Assembly: GCF_000428825.1 (NCBI RefSeq)
Contig: NZ_AUAR01000005.1
Coordinates: 62,001 to 126,000 of the forward strand
From: Desulfomicrobium escambiense DSM 10707
GTDB lineage: Bacteria; Desulfobacterota; Desulfovibrionia; Desulfovibrionales; Desulfomicrobiaceae
Length of the DNA: 64,000 bases
Direction of reading: 5' to 3'
Part shown: positions 27,192 to 37,900 of the stretch, in pieces
Layout: each line of letters opens with the position of its first letter
How positions within the stretch are numbered: the stretch's first letter is position 1
Position numbers and translations under genes: made by a program
The notes under the pieces: generated by a model
What the model was told of the DNA's origin: nothing
The model's input: only the letters and a program-made list of their open reading frames with translations
Database searches by the model: none

Positions 27192-27215
27192 ATTCCATCA
27201 GTAACGGAGGCATTA

Positions 27216-27788
27216 ATGGCCAAAGATTCGTCAATCGCACCTAAGGAGCGCATCAACGTTACGTTCAAGCCCGCCACGGGCGGGGCCCAGGAGGAGATCG
27301 AACTGCCCATGAAGGTCATGGTCGTGGGCGATTTCCTGCAAAGGCACGATCCTCGCAATCTCATCGACCGCAAGCCCGTGTCGATCAACAAGAACAATTT
27401 CGAGGAAGTCCTGTCCAAACAGGAGCTCTCTCTTCAGATCGCCGTCCCCGACAGACTGCGGGACAAGGCGTCGGACTCGGACATTCCGGTCACCCTGAAC
27501 TTCAAGGGCATGAGGGACTTCGAGCCTGCCGGCATCGCCGAACAGGTCCCGGAAATGCGCAAGCTTCTGCAGCTTCGCGACGCTCTCGTCTCCCTGAAGG
27601 GTCCGATGGGTAACATTCCAGCCTTTCGCAAGGCCATCGAGGACGTTCTCGCCGATGACCGTCAGCGCGAGATGATCATGAAGGAGTTGGGTATGGGGAA
27701 GACCGAGGCGAAGAACGTTCTGAAGGCGAAAGGCCTCGGTGGCGAGAACGCCGAAGCCGAGGCCAAAGGATCCCAGAAGAAGAATTGA
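27216..27788 (+). CDS. tssB: T6SS sheath small subunit TssB
   Basis: A 190-residue TssB (VipA), the small component of the contractile sheath. The family pattern is clear: APKERINVTFKPATGGAQEE, ELPMKVMVVGDF, VSINKNNFEEVL, LNFKGMRDFEPAGIAEQVPE. The C-terminal tail (AEAEAKGSQKKN) is charged and short. A GGAGG site precedes ATG 27216. tssC follows after 27 bases, the invariable pair. Confidence 0.96.
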   Translation: MAKDSSIAPKERINVTFKPATGGAQEEIELPMKVMVVGDFLQRHDPRNLIDRKPVSINKNNFEEVLSKQELSLQIAVPDRLRDKASDSDIPVTLNFKGMRDFEPAGIAEQVPEMRKLLQLRDALVSLKGPMGNIPAFRKAIEDVLADDRQREMIMKELGMGKTEAKNVLKAKGLGGENAEAEAKGSQKKN

Positions 27789-27815
27789 CACACCCATCCA
27801 GCGAGGACATCCACA

Positions 27816-29288
27816 ATGAACCAGACCCAAGACGCCGCCTTGGAGCGGCAGAGCACGGGCTCGCTTCTTGAGCAGATCATCCGGGAGACGAATCTCGATT
27901 CACAGGACGAAGGCTACGAGGCGGCGCGCCTGGGCATCAGTGCCTTCATCCAGGAGATGCTCAAGCCTTCCTACGCGGACGAACAGGTCAAGAAGATCAC
28001 GGTCGATCGCATGATCGCCGAACTGGACCGTCGCCTGAGCGTCCAGACGGACGAAATCCTTCACGACAAGCAGTTCCAGGAGTTGGAATCCGCGTGGCGG
28101 GGTCTCAAGCTCCTCGTGGACCGAACCGATTTTCGGGAGAGCATCTTCGTGGAGATGCTGCATGTCAGCAAGGATGAACTGCTTGACGACTTTCTCGACG
28201 CCTCGGAGATCACCCAGTCGAGCCTCTACAAGCTCGCCTACACCGCGGAGTACGGCCAGTTCGGGGGCAAGCCCTTGGGGGCCCTCATCGGAAACTACTA
28301 TTTTGAACCTACGGCTATGGACATGCGCCTGCTGCAGAGCCTAGCCAGCGTTGCGGCCATGGCCCACGCGCCGTTCATCGCCTCGGCCGGGCCATCTTTC
28401 TTCGGGCTGACCAGTTTCGACCGCCTGCCGGTCCTGAAGGATCTGCAGGATATCTTCAGCGGGCCGCGTTACGCCAAGTGGCAGGCCTTTCGGGAATCGG
28501 AGGACTCTCGCTATGTCGGTCTGACCGTGCCGCGCTTTCTCCTGCGCCAGCCCTACGATCCTGAAGACAATCCCGTCAGAGCCTTTGTCTACAAGGAAAG
28601 CGTCGACGACGACCACGAGAATTTTCTCTGGGGCAACGCCGCATTCGCCTTTGCATCCCGCATCACGGACAGCTTCGCTAAATACCGCTGGGCGGCGAAC
28701 ATCATTGGCCCCCGTTCGGGCGGAGCGGTGGAGGATCTGCCCGTGCATCTTTACGAGAGTCTGGGCGATATCGAGATGAAAATCCCCACCGAAATTCTCA
28801 TCTCCGACCGTCGCGAATACGAACTGGCCGAACAGGGCTTCATCGCCCTGACCATGCGCAAGGGCTCGGACAACGCGGCCTTCTTCTCTGCCAACTCCTG
28901 TCAGAAGCCCAAATTCTTCGGCATCTCCGCCGAAGGCAAGGCCGCTGAGCTCAACTACCGCCTGGGCGCCCAGCTCCCCTATCTTTTTATCGTCAGCCGT
29001 CTGGCCCACTACATCAAGGTGCTGCAGCGCGAACATATCGGTTCCTGGAAGGAACGGACCGACCTTGAACGCGAGCTGAACACCTGGATTCGACAGTATG
29101 TGGCCGACCAGGAGAATCCGAGTTCCGACACGAGAAGCCGCCGTCCCTTGCGTGATGCGCGGGTGGTGGTGGAGGACGTCGAGGGCGATCCGGGCTGGTA
29201 CCGGGTTTCGCTCAGTGTCAGGCCGCACTTCAAGTACATGGGCGCGTACTTCACCCTGTCCTTGGTCGGAAAGCTGGACAAGGAATAA
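27816..29288 (+). CDS. tssC: T6SS sheath large subunit TssC
   Basis: A 490-residue TssC (VipB), the main sheath component contacting TssB. Recognisable blocks: ELESAWRGLKLLVDRTDF, YKLAYTAEYGQFGGKP, PFIASAGPSFFGL, LRQPYDPEDNPVRAF, WGNAAFAFASRI, and the C-terminal KPFF-like KPKFFG and RPHFKYMGAYFTLSLVGKL. Length is normal for the family. The tssE start lies 5 bases after its stop. Confidence 0.97.
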   Translation: MNQTQDAALERQSTGSLLEQIIRETNLDSQDEGYEAARLGISAFIQEMLKPSYADEQVKKITVDRMIAELDRRLSVQTDEILHDKQFQELESAWRGLKLLVDRTDFRESIFVEMLHVSKDELLDDFLDASEITQSSLYKLAYTAEYGQFGGKPLGALIGNYYFEPTAMDMRLLQSLASVAAMAHAPFIASAGPSFFGLTSFDRLPVLKDLQDIFSGPRYAKWQAFRESEDSRYVGLTVPRFLLRQPYDPEDNPVRAFVYKESVDDDHENFLWGNAAFAFASRITDSFAKYRWAANIIGPRSGGAVEDLPVHLYESLGDIEMKIPTEILISDRREYELAEQGFIALTMRKGSDNAAFFSANSCQKPKFFGISAEGKAAELNYRLGAQLPYLFIVSRLAHYIKVLQREHIGSWKERTDLERELNTWIRQYVADQENPSSDTRSRRPLRDARVVVEDVEGDPGWYRVSLSVRPHFKYMGAYFTLSLVGKLDKE

Positions 29289-29292
29289 TGCC

Positions 29293-29682
29293 GTGGCGGG
29301 GAGTCTGTTCGAGCGATTGACCCATGGCGAGGCGGGGGGACGCATGGATGAGGACGAGTCGATCCGCCTCCATCTCCTGCGCATGCTGACTACGCGTCAA
29401 GGCGCGGTCCAGGCGCTGCCGGACTACGGACTCCCCGACCTCAACGACCTGAGCCTGTCCCGGGCCGAGGTTGTCCGGCAATGCTGCCTGGCCATCGAGA
29501 AGTGCATCGCCAAGTTCGAACCGAGGCTTCGCGGCGCGACGGTTGCGCATGTATCCATCGATGAAGGTCAGTTCAATATGGGCTTTCGCATTGAGGCCAT
29601 GCGGGAGGATTCAGACGGGACGCAGGTCCCGTGGCGTTGGTCTGTAGTCATGGACGGGGATCAGGTCAGGGGGGCGGCGTGA
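29293..29682 (+). CDS. tssE: T6SS baseplate protein TssE (gp25-like)
   Basis: A 129-residue gp25-like baseplate wedge protein. The N terminus AGSLFERLTHGEAGG and the conserved LPDYGLPDLNDLSLS and SIDEGQFNMGFRIEA regions identify it. Start GTG 29293 follows AAGGA 8 bases upstream and gives the conserved SLFERL beginning; the ATG at 29344 would lose it. The stop overlaps the tssF GTG (GTGA). Confidence 0.9.
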   Translation: MAGSLFERLTHGEAGGRMDEDESIRLHLLRMLTTRQGAVQALPDYGLPDLNDLSLSRAEVVRQCCLAIEKCIAKFEPRLRGATVAHVSIDEGQFNMGFRIEAMREDSDGTQVPWRWSVVMDGDQVRGAA

Positions 29683-31454
29683 ACACCTTCAATCGCTATT
29701 ATCTGGATGAGCTCGTCTCGTTGCGGGAACTCGGCCGCGAGTATTCCAGAAACAACCCCTCACTGGCCCCCTTTTTCGATACGCCCCGGCGCGATCCGGA
29801 CGTGGAGCGGATTCTGGAGGGGGTGGCATTTCTTTGCGGACGTCTTCGCCAAAAGTTGGACGATGAATTGCCCGAAATCACGCACGCCCTGTTCAGCCTG
29901 CTGTGGCCCAACTATCTGCGCACCATCCCGTCCTGCAGCATCGTCCGCTACCGTCCTGCTCCCAATCTCACCTGGGCCGTGACCGTCCCTCGCGGGACCA
30001 CGGTGGAGTCCGTGGAGGTGGAAGGCACCAAGTGCCGTTTCCGCACGGTCTACGAAACCCAGATTCTGCCCATCCGACTCGAGGACCAGACCATTTTCGA
30101 GCACGACGGGCAGATTGTTCTCGCCATGCGGTTCGGCCTCATCGGCGCCACCCTGGAGAATATTCCTCTTTCCAGGCTGCGCCTTTTTTTCACGGGGGAA
30201 CCGGCCATCGCACATTCCCTCTACTATACCATGACGCGCGGAGTGCGGGAGATTCGGTTCCTGTTGCGGGGAGAACAGGGACTTTTTGCGCCCGTTCGTG
30301 TTCTGTCCTCCGGCATGGTGCGCCCAATCGGCTTCAGCGAGGACGAGGGGCTGTATCCGTACCCTGCCAACACGTTTCCCGGATACCGTATCATTCAGGA
30401 ATACTTCTGCTTTAGCGAGAAATTCCTGTTTACTGAAATATCGGGCCTCGACGTCTGCGTCGCGGCCGCAGGAGAGGCCGCTGCTGGCGCCGCGGAATTT
30501 GTGCTGCATTTCGTGCTGACGGAGTTCCCTGAGCAGTACGAATCCTGGAGGCGGGAGAACATTCAGCTGTTCTGCACGCCCGTTGTCAATCTCTTCTCCA
30601 TGGACTCCACTCCGCTGACAGTAGATCGCCGCCAGGCCGAATACCGCATCGTTCCCGATCCGAGACTTCCGGACCATTATGCCGTGTACAGCGTCGAGCG
30701 GGTGCGGAGTTGGGGAGGGGATGGCAAGCTCCGGCGAGAGTACAGGCCCTTCGAGTCCTTCGAGCACGGAAGCGGCCAGAATGTCGACGCGGCCTACTAC
30801 CGTCTCCGCCTCAAACCCTCCCTCAACGACGAGAGCACGGAGACCTATATTTCCGTCGTTCATTCCCAGGCTTCGTCGTCCGCGCACGGCGAGGAGATTC
30901 TCTCCCTGGAACTCACGTGCACGAACCGCCTCCTCCCGGTTCGCCTGTCCGTGGGCGACATCAACACGCATGCCGACGACACGCCGGACAGCGTGACTCT
31001 CGGCAACATCACCCCCGTCACGCCGCCCTACACGCCTCCCCTGGATGGAGATCTGCTCTGGCGGCTCATTTCCAACATGTCCCTCAACTATCTGCCCCTG
31101 AGCAACGTGCACGCGATGCGGGCGCTCCTCGCGAGCTACGACTTCCGCGCGCTCCATGACCGTCACAGGGCGCGGGTCCTGGACAAGACGTTGGGAGGTA
31201 TGACGGGCATCGCCTCGGAGGAGACGGATCGGATTTACCGGGGGCTTCCCGTGCGCGGGTCGGTCACGCGACTTGTGCTGGATCGCGGCGGATTCAGCAG
31301 CGAGGGGGAAATGTATCTTTTCGCATCGGTCATCAACGAGTTTCTGGCCCTGTACGCGACGGTCAACAGCTTCCATCAGCTTGTGGTTGTCGATGCGAGG
31401 AGGGGTGAGGAATACCAGTGGCCGGCCAGGCTGGGGAGGACGCTGATCCCGTGA
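29679..31454 (+). CDS. tssF: T6SS baseplate protein TssF
   Basis: A 591-residue TssF (VasA). The N terminus NTFNRYYLDELVSLRELGRE and DPDVERILEGVAFLCGRLRQKL, then ALFSLLWPNYLRTIPS, are characteristic. With TssG, E and K it forms the baseplate wedge. The GTG start overlaps the tssE stop, as in the next gene pair; the earlier in-frame ATG at 29631 lies wholly within tssE. The same GTGA overlap joins it to tssG, so coupled translation is likely. Confidence 0.94.
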   Translation: MNTFNRYYLDELVSLRELGREYSRNNPSLAPFFDTPRRDPDVERILEGVAFLCGRLRQKLDDELPEITHALFSLLWPNYLRTIPSCSIVRYRPAPNLTWAVTVPRGTTVESVEVEGTKCRFRTVYETQILPIRLEDQTIFEHDGQIVLAMRFGLIGATLENIPLSRLRLFFTGEPAIAHSLYYTMTRGVREIRFLLRGEQGLFAPVRVLSSGMVRPIGFSEDEGLYPYPANTFPGYRIIQEYFCFSEKFLFTEISGLDVCVAAAGEAAAGAAEFVLHFVLTEFPEQYESWRRENIQLFCTPVVNLFSMDSTPLTVDRRQAEYRIVPDPRLPDHYAVYSVERVRSWGGDGKLRREYRPFESFEHGSGQNVDAAYYRLRLKPSLNDESTETYISVVHSQASSSAHGEEILSLELTCTNRLLPVRLSVGDINTHADDTPDSVTLGNITPVTPPYTPPLDGDLLWRLISNMSLNYLPLSNVHAMRALLASYDFRALHDRHRARVLDKTLGGMTGIASEETDRIYRGLPVRGSVTRLVLDRGGFSSEGEMYLFASVINEFLALYATVNSFHQLVVVDARRGEEYQWPARLGRTLIP

Positions 31455-32452
31455 GCCTCCCCCGGAAATCCGAAGCATGCGGCGTGTCTGAAGCGCTGGC
31501 GTGCATCTCAGGAGGCTACGCCTTTTCGCGGGCGGTGGAGCATGTGCTGCGCGTCGGCGGAAAGGGGCGTCGGGTGGAGGATTGGCTGCGCTTCAAGGTC
31601 AATCCCAATCTGTCCTTTCCGCCGGGCGACATCCGCGGCGTGGAGCGCGTCGACGACGAGAGCGGAGAGGGGCGCGTCTGGTTCGTGCTCAACCTGATGG
31701 GGCTGCACGGGGCCGCCTCCCCGCTCCCGGCTTATTTCACCGAACACGTGGCCCAGCATCAGGATGAGCCTGACGCTCTCCGCGACTTTCTGGACGTCAT
31801 CAACCATCATCTCATTTCAATTTTTTACGGAATCTGGAACAAGTACCGATACTACCTTCAATTCCGCGACCACGGGACGGACATCAATTCCAGACGGTTC
31901 TTCAGCTTCATCGGCCTGGGCCACAAGGAACTGCAGGGCACCAGCGGCCTGCGCCGCGAACGCCTGCTGTCGTACATGGGCCTCATCGCCTTCAGCGGCG
32001 AGGCGTCCGGCTCCCTTGAGAGTATTCTGCGCCACTATTTCGGACACGCCTTCGTCCACATCATCCCATGCATCCGACGTCAGGTGCCAATCCCCGCGGA
32101 TCAGCAGTGTGCCCTGGGGGTGGTCAACTGCAGGCTGTCCAAGGACTTTCTGCTTGGCGGCGAGGTTCTCGACCAGACCGGAAAGTTTCGGGTGCTTTTC
32201 GACGTTCTTTCCTGGAAGCGTTTCACGGACTTTCTTCCTGGAGGCAGCCTGTTTTCGGAATTGCGGATTCTCGTACGGTTCGTGCTGCGTTCGCGCCTCG
32301 GCTTTGATGTGGAGCTGAGGCTCAACCCTGCGGAGATCCCGGCGTTCACCGTCGGCAAGACCAGCCCCTGCCGACTCGGATGGACGACATGGGCGGGGGA
32401 AGGCGGGGATGGCGTCATAATTCTTGAAACAGACAGCAGATACGTGGATTAG
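31451..32452 (+). CDS. tssG: T6SS baseplate protein TssG
   Basis: A 333-residue TssG (VasB). Typical features: FSRAVEHVLR, VRFKVNPNLSFP-like RFKVNPNLSFPPGDI, NLMGLHGAASPLPAYFTEHV, FLDVINHHLISIFYGIWNKYRYY and the C-terminal RLGWTTWAG. GTG 31451 overlaps the tssF stop; a GTG at 31418 is possible but lacks support. tssH begins 3 bases after the stop. Confidence 0.94.
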   Translation: MSLPRKSEACGVSEALACISGGYAFSRAVEHVLRVGGKGRRVEDWLRFKVNPNLSFPPGDIRGVERVDDESGEGRVWFVLNLMGLHGAASPLPAYFTEHVAQHQDEPDALRDFLDVINHHLISIFYGIWNKYRYYLQFRDHGTDINSRRFFSFIGLGHKELQGTSGLRRERLLSYMGLIAFSGEASGSLESILRHYFGHAFVHIIPCIRRQVPIPADQQCALGVVNCRLSKDFLLGGEVLDQTGKFRVLFDVLSWKRFTDFLPGGSLFSELRILVRFVLRSRLGFDVELRLNPAEIPAFTVGKTSPCRLGWTTWAGEGGDGVIILETDSRYVD

Positions 32453-32455
32453 CCA

Positions 32456-35041
32456 ATGATTGCGATGAATTTGTCTTCGCTCGTCACTGCCCTGGACGAT
32501 ACCTGCCGCCAGGCGCTGGAGGAGGCAGCCGGAGCCTGTGTGAGCAGGGGCGGCTGCGAGATAGGCATCGAGGACTTCGTGGAGAGGCTGTTGCCGACGT
32601 GTGAGATGCGGGACATTCTCACACAGTTCGAGCGCAACCCGGAGGAGATGCGCCGACTTCTGGCCGCGGCGAAACGGCAGGAGAAATCTGCGTCCCGTCC
32701 CGTGATCTCGCCGCTGCTCATAGGATTCCTGCAGGAGGCCTACCTGCTTGCGAGCCTGGAGCTCCGCCAGGAGAAAGTGGGTGTCGGAGAGCTGGTGCTG
32801 GCCATGCTGCTCAATCCCGCCCGCTATGGAGTCATGCCGTTTTACCAGGAGCTCGGAAAGATTCCTGCCGATGCCCTGCGCCGTCTTCTGCTGGGGCTGC
32901 AGGAAGGGCGGTGCGCATCCTCCGGGGGCGCGGTGCATGCCGGACAGCCGGGGCTCCTCGACAGATACGCCACGGACTTCACCGCCGCCGCCAGGGCCGG
33001 CCGTATTGACCAGGTTTTCGCGCGGGGAGCGGAAATCCGTCAGATGGTGGATATTCTGACGCGTCGCCGCAAGAACAACGCCATTCTCGTGGGTGATCCG
33101 GGCGTGGGCAAAACAGCCGTGGTGGAGGGCCTGGCCCTGCGCGTGGTTGAGGGGCTGGTGCCGAACGCCCTCAAGGGCGTGCGCATCGTGGGGCTGGACA
33201 TGGGACTGCTGCAGGCCGGAGCCAGCGTCAAGGGGGAATTCGAAAAGCGTCTTAAGGGCGTCATCGACGAGGTCAAAGCTTCGCCCGTACCGACGATCCT
33301 TTTCATCGACGAGGCGCACACCCTAGTGGGCGCGGGCAATACCCCAGGGGCGGGTGACGGGGCAAATCTCCTGAAACCGGCCCTGGCGAGGGGCGAGATG
33401 CGGACCATCGCGGCCACTACCTGGAGCGAATACAAGAAATATTTCGAGAAGGATGCGGCCCTGGCCCGTCGTTTCCAGATGGTCAAGCTTGACGAGCCGT
33501 CTCTGGAGGAAACGGTGACCATCCTGCGGGGCATCGTCCCGCATTACGAGAAGACCCATAATGTCTACATCCGCGATGACGCGGTCCTGTGCACGGCGGA
33601 ACTTTCCTGCCGGTACATCAATGGCCGCCAGTTGCCCGACAAGGCCATTGACGTCCTGGACACGGCCTGCGCCCGAGTGCGGGTGAACCTGGGGGCCAAG
33701 CCTGCCGCTCTCGAAGCCATGGAAGAGGAACTGGCCGCGGTACGCAGGGAACTCGACGCGCTGGAGCGGGATCGCGAGACCTGCAGCCTGGGCGACTCCG
33801 ATCCGTCAGGCGTCGAAAGGCATGAGGCCCTGTGCGGACACTTCGACAAACTTTCCCGGGACATGGAGACTCTTGCCGGACGTTGGCGCAGAGAAAGGGA
33901 CCTGGTCGAGGCCATCCTGGAGTTTCGGAATCGGGAAGGTGAACGGGACGAGACAACAACGAGGCAGCTGCTGGCGGACCTGCGTGCAGCGCAGGTCGAG
34001 CGGCCCCTCGTCTTTCACGAAGTCACGCCCGACCTGGTGCGCGGCATCGTTTCCGAGTGGACGGGCATCCCCGTGTCCAAGCTGGGCGGCAACGGATCCG
34101 GCGTGCTCGGCAGTCTGGGGCCCGATCTGCGCCGAAGGGTCCGCGGTCAGGATCATGCGCTGGAGACCATCGAACGCGCGGTGCTTGCTGCCCAGGTCGG
34201 GCTGAACAGCGCTTCGAAGCCCACGGGTATTTTTTTGCTTGTGGGCCCCTCGGGGGTCGGCAAAACCGAGACGGCCCTGGCCGTTGCGGACGCGCTGTTC
34301 GGGGGTGAGCGCATGCTTGTGTGCATCAATATGTCGGAATTTCAGGAAAAGCATACGGTTTCGCGACTCATTGGGGCGCCTCCGGGTTACGTAGGCTTTG
34401 GCGAAGGCGGTCGGCTGACCGAGGCCGTTCGCAGGCAGCCATACAGCGCCGTCCTCTTCGACGAGGTGGAAAAGGCGCATCCCGAGGTGCTGAACCTCTT
34501 TTACCAGATTTTCGACAAGGGCGTTCTCGCCGATGGCGAGGGACGGGAAGTGGATTTCCGCAACTGCGTCATCTTCATGACCTCGAATATCGGCGGCGAC
34601 ATTGTTTCCGCCCTGTGCGAGGGGGATGAAATTCCCGATCCCGAGGTGCTGAAGGGCGCCCTGCGCCCGGCCCTGCTCCGGCATTTCCCGCCAGCCCTGC
34701 TCGGACGCATGACCGTCGTGCCATTCACGACCATCCGCGGCGAGACCCTGCAGGAACTCGTGGAGATGAAGTTGGCCAGAGTGGGGGCGCGCCTGTCCGG
34801 CAGACATCGGCTCCGCCTGTGCTGGGAAGAAGACGTCATATCCTCCATCATGACGAGTTGCACTGCGGTGGAGACCGGAGCGCGCAACATCGACCACATT
34901 ATCGGCTCCTCACTGTTGCCGGGCATCGCGACCGCTCTCCTTGGCGCTCTGGACGGCGGCGGGAAGGCGTGCGGAGAACTTCGCGTGGGGCTGAACCGGG
35001 CTGACGGAACCTTCACCTTCATCCTGGGGACGCTGTCATGA
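32456..35041 (+). CDS. tssH: T6SS sheath-recycling ATPase TssH (ClpV)
   Basis: An 861-residue ClpV AAA+ disassemblase that recycles the contracted sheath. The Clp_N domain occupies about residues 1-150. The first ATPase has Walker [10 protein letters not shown] (about 212-220) and Walker [15 protein letters not shown]; the second has GPSGVGKTE (about 597) and [14 protein letters not shown] coiled-coil M domain lies between (about 415-500). Length fits ClpV rather than ClpB. ATG 32456 or 32465 may be used. The stop overlaps the activator gene as ATGA. Confidence 0.96.
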   Translation: MIAMNLSSLVTALDDTCRQALEEAAGACVSRGGCEIGIEDFVERLLPTCEMRDILTQFERNPEEMRRLLAAAKRQEKSASRPVISPLLIGFLQEAYLLASLELRQEKVGVGELVLAMLLNPARYGVMPFYQELGKIPADALRRLLLGLQEGRCASSGGAVHAGQPGLLDRYATDFTAAARAGRIDQVFARGAEIRQMVDILTRRRKNNAILVGDPGVGKTAVVEGLALRVVEGLVPNALKGVRIVGLDMGLLQAGASVKGEFEKRLKGVIDEVKASPVPTILFIDEAHTLVGAGNTPGAGDGANLLKPALARGEMRTIAATTWSEYKKYFEKDAALARRFQMVKLDEPSLEETVTILRGIVPHYEKTHNVYIRDDAVLCTAELSCRYINGRQLPDKAIDVLDTACARVRVNLGAKPAALEAMEEELAAVRRELDALERDRETCSLGDSDPSGVERHEALCGHFDKLSRDMETLAGRWRRERDLVEAILEFRNREGERDETTTRQLLADLRAAQVERPLVFHEVTPDLVRGIVSEWTGIPVSKLGGNGSGVLGSLGPDLRRRVRGQDHALETIERAVLAAQVGLNSASKPTGIFLLVGPSGVGKTETALAVADALFGGERMLVCINMSEFQEKHTVSRLIGAPPGYVGFGEGGRLTEAVRRQPYSAVLFDEVEKAHPEVLNLFYQIFDKGVLADGEGREVDFRNCVIFMTSNIGGDIVSALCEGDEIPDPEVLKGALRPALLRHFPPALLGRMTVVPFTTIRGETLQELVEMKLARVGARLSGRHRLRLCWEEDVISSIMTSCTAVETGARNIDHIIGSSLLPGIATALLGALDGGGKACGELRVGLNRADGTFTFILGTLS

Positions 35042-36615
35042 CCGAGGTTCGGGCCCTCAAGGAATGGATGGGGCGTTTGCGGGCCTGTTTCGGGGCCACG
35101 GCCGTGGCGCAGTGTCTGGCCAGGGCCGTGGCCGGGATGTCCGGGACGAGGGCCTGTGCGGTGGGCGTCTTTCTTCTGGACCAGGGCGGGGGGGCGTTGC
35201 TTCTTGAGGGACGTCATCCCTGCGGCGCAGATGCGCTGGCCGAACCGGCTGCCGTTCCCGCCTGGGAACTGGACGACCCCTTGGCCTTCAGCGTTCACGG
35301 CGGCAAGCCCTGTCGTGTCGGGTCTGAATTGTACGCAGGGCTGCCCGCATCCTTGGAGGCGCTCTGCCCAGACTTGGCAGGGGATATCCGCAGCGCGGCC
35401 GTTGAGCCTTTAGTGGCTCCGGGGGATGTCGTCATGGGGGGGGTCGTGCTGGCTTCCCGAGGCCGGCCGGCCGTCGTCTCCGAACATGTTCGGATCGTGC
35501 TCGACTATGCGGCGGCAATTCTGGACGGGGCTGTGTTCAAGTCGCGGCATCGTCCCCTCGTGGACGGGCTGAGCCAGGATTGCGTCCGTTTCGAGCGCGA
35601 AGCCAGGGATGCCCGAGAGCGGCCTGAGAACATCATCGTCGGCACGAGCGAGTCCATTGAGGCCATCCGGTCGATGGTCGTAAATATCTCGGCCAGCGAC
35701 GTGCCGGTTCTCATCACCGGAGAGACGGGTACGGGCAAGGAGGTCGTGGCCACGGCGATCCACAACGCAAGCTCCCGCCGTCACGGTCCCTTTGTGCAGA
35801 TCAACTGCGCGGCCCTACCGTCCAATCTTCTGGAGAGCGAACTGTTCGGACACCGCAAGGGTGCTTTCAGCGGGGCTGAAGCCGAACATCAGGGGCTGTT
35901 GCGCAGCGCCAACGGAGGCACGGTCCTGCTCGACGAGATAGGAGACATGCCGCCAGAGATGCAGGCCAAGCTGCTTCGGACGCTTCAGGAGCACACCGTG
36001 CGTCCGGTGGGCGATGTTCGCTCGCATGCCGTCAACATCCGTATCCTTGCTGCTACCAACATGGACATGCGCGCGGCCGTGGAAGAGGGAATGTTTCGCC
36101 GTGACCTGTATCATCGCCTGGCGCTCGTTCATTTGAAGCTTCCACCCCTTCGGGAGCGCCTCGAAGACCTACCGGTTCTGGCCCGGCATCATCTGGCGCA
36201 CTTGGCTGTCCGCTACCGCCGGCCCGGCCTGCGCATCGCTCCCGAGGCCTGGGCCGCGTTGTCCTCGCTTCCGTACATGGGAAACGTCCGCGAATTTTTT
36301 TCCATGCTCGAAAGGGCGGTCATCCTGACGGGCAAGGAATCCGCGGCGCTTTCCTCCCGGGATCTTCTGGAGGGCGAGTCTGAGCGGAAGTACGGGGCAT
36401 TGAAGCTGAACGATCTCGTGAGAACATATGAATCCTCAGTAATCCTCGAAGTCATGAAATTCTACGACAACCGAACAAGGGAGGCCGCCAGCGCGCTCGG
36501 CGTCCCCATAAGGACGCTGAATCACAAATTGAGCCGGATCGGCGGAACGCAGGTTTCAATGGCCGGATTATCGGACGACAGCCACTGCAGGAGCCGACGT
36601 GGAACTCATGTTTGA
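35038..36615 (+). CDS. Sigma-54-dependent activator of the T6SS cluster (VasH-like)
   Basis: A 525-residue enhancer-binding protein. The N-terminal ~170 residues are GAF-like; the AAA+ domain has Walker [10 protein letters not shown] (about residue 228), the sigma-54 contact loop GAFSGA (275-280, Ser in place of the usual Thr), Walker B VLLDEIGD, and the DLYHRL segment. The C-terminal Fis-type HTH is around [15 protein letters not shown]. No receiver domain is present, so control is probably through the GAF region or abundance. Its location in the tss operon and the -24/-12 promoter of hcp make hcp the likely target (inference). Confidence 0.9.
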   Translation: MTEVRALKEWMGRLRACFGATAVAQCLARAVAGMSGTRACAVGVFLLDQGGGALLLEGRHPCGADALAEPAAVPAWELDDPLAFSVHGGKPCRVGSELYAGLPASLEALCPDLAGDIRSAAVEPLVAPGDVVMGGVVLASRGRPAVVSEHVRIVLDYAAAILDGAVFKSRHRPLVDGLSQDCVRFEREARDARERPENIIVGTSESIEAIRSMVVNISASDVPVLITGETGTGKEVVATAIHNASSRRHGPFVQINCAALPSNLLESELFGHRKGAFSGAEAEHQGLLRSANGGTVLLDEIGDMPPEMQAKLLRTLQEHTVRPVGDVRSHAVNIRILAATNMDMRAAVEEGMFRRDLYHRLALVHLKLPPLRERLEDLPVLARHHLAHLAVRYRRPGLRIAPEAWAALSSLPYMGNVREFFSMLERAVILTGKESAALSSRDLLEGESERKYGALKLNDLVRTYESSVILEVMKFYDNRTREAASALGVPIRTLNHKLSRIGGTQVSMAGLSDDSHCRSRRGTHV

Positions 36616-37900
36616 AGTCATCAGCAGACAGAAATTTTCGACCGGCTTCTCCGTTACCCATGTTTTCAGCGAAGCTGGCGGCTTCATCGGGCGGTCCGGT
36701 GAATGCGAGTGGATTCTCCCTGACAAGGGGAAGCGCATCTCGCGCAAGCACGCCGCCATCAGTTGCGACGGGAACTCGTTTTTCATTGAGGACGTTAGCC
36801 GTAACGGAATCCACATCGAGCCAGGCAGGACCGCACTGGAGAGGGGAGCGCAGCACAAGGTCGAACACGGCGACAGCTATACGATCGGCATCTACACCAT
36901 CCAGGCGCGCCTGCTGCGTCGGCCCGATGCGTACATCCCTCCCCGAACCGGCGAGGACTGGCTGGTCACTGCCGACAACGTGCTGTCCACGGACCCTCTT
37001 GCAGCCATGGACCAGCAGGAGGATTTCGAGGCCAAGCGGCGTCTGGGGTATTATGATGACCTGCTTGGCGAAACCGTGCCCGGCAAGATCGATGCGCCCT
37101 CGGACCACAACAGCGCCGCCACGGACTGCCTGCCTCGCGTCTCCATGACTCCGCAGTCCAAGAGCTTCGATCTGCCTGAGGACTGGGACAGCGATGACAA
37201 TGAACTCTTGTTTCCGGAGGCCGGCCCTTTGGAGGCGATCCCGAGTCCTCCAATTTCCGGGGAGCGTCCTGCGTTTGAGGCGGAGGAGCGCCTTCAGGTT
37301 TCCGAGATGGAGGCCTTTTTCAAGGCCTTGGGGTATTCGCGTGCTCCAGATTCATCCGAAGAGCGCGAGCGGATATTTTGCCAAGCTGCTGAAATCGTGA
37401 TCGCTGCGGTGGATGGCTTGCACCACTGCCTGCGCAATCAGGCGGAATGCAAGAATGATCTGCGTCTTCCCGTGACCACGATGCGCCTGGCCGGCAACAA
37501 TCCCCTGAAATTCACCCCCACCCCCGGGGTGGCTCTCGAGCAGCTTCTCGGCCCGGCGCGCGAGGGCATGATGCCGGCAGGGGAAGCCATGCGCGCAGGG
37601 TTCAGCGACCTGCACGGCCATCATCTGGGGATTTTGACGGGCGCCAGAGCCTCCATCCGGGCGGTGCTCGAAAAGATATCGCCAGCGGCGATCGAGGTCC
37701 GGCTTGATGGGAACGGAACGGCGAATTTTTTGCGCACCGCCAGGCTATGGCACCTTTTCCGGAAAACGCATCAGGCGCTTCTGGATGACCATGAGGGATT
37801 CGCGGCGTTTTTTCTTCATGATTTCGCCCGCGCGTACGAGTTGCAGGCCCGGACCCTCGGGGCATTGCCGGGGCGGTCCGCCTTCAAAGGAGACTCATGA
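36599..37900 (+). CDS. FHA domain protein, T6SS-associated (TagH/Fha)
   Basis: A 433-residue protein. The N-terminal FHA domain binds phosphothreonine ([34 protein letters not shown]; residues about 10-105). An acidic, low-complexity linker follows (about 110-230). The C-terminal domain matches the TagH type ([18 protein letters not shown]). In Pseudomonas, Fha1 is phosphorylated by PpkA and dephosphorylated by PppA; relatives of both are encoded 8-10 kb downstream in this cluster. GTG 36599 has AGGAG 5 bases upstream and was preferred to ATG 36608. The stop overlaps tssJ. Confidence 0.88.
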   Translation: MELMFEVISRQKFSTGFSVTHVFSEAGGFIGRSGECEWILPDKGKRISRKHAAISCDGNSFFIEDVSRNGIHIEPGRTALERGAQHKVEHGDSYTIGIYTIQARLLRRPDAYIPPRTGEDWLVTADNVLSTDPLAAMDQQEDFEAKRRLGYYDDLLGETVPGKIDAPSDHNSAATDCLPRVSMTPQSKSFDLPEDWDSDDNELLFPEAGPLEAIPSPPISGERPAFEAEERLQVSEMEAFFKALGYSRAPDSSEERERIFCQAAEIVIAAVDGLHHCLRNQAECKNDLRLPVTTMRLAGNNPLKFTPTPGVALEQLLGPAREGMMPAGEAMRAGFSDLHGHHLGILTGARASIRAVLEKISPAAIEVRLDGNGTANFLRTARLWHLFRKTHQALLDDHEGFAAFFLHDFARAYELQARTLGALPGRSAFKGDS

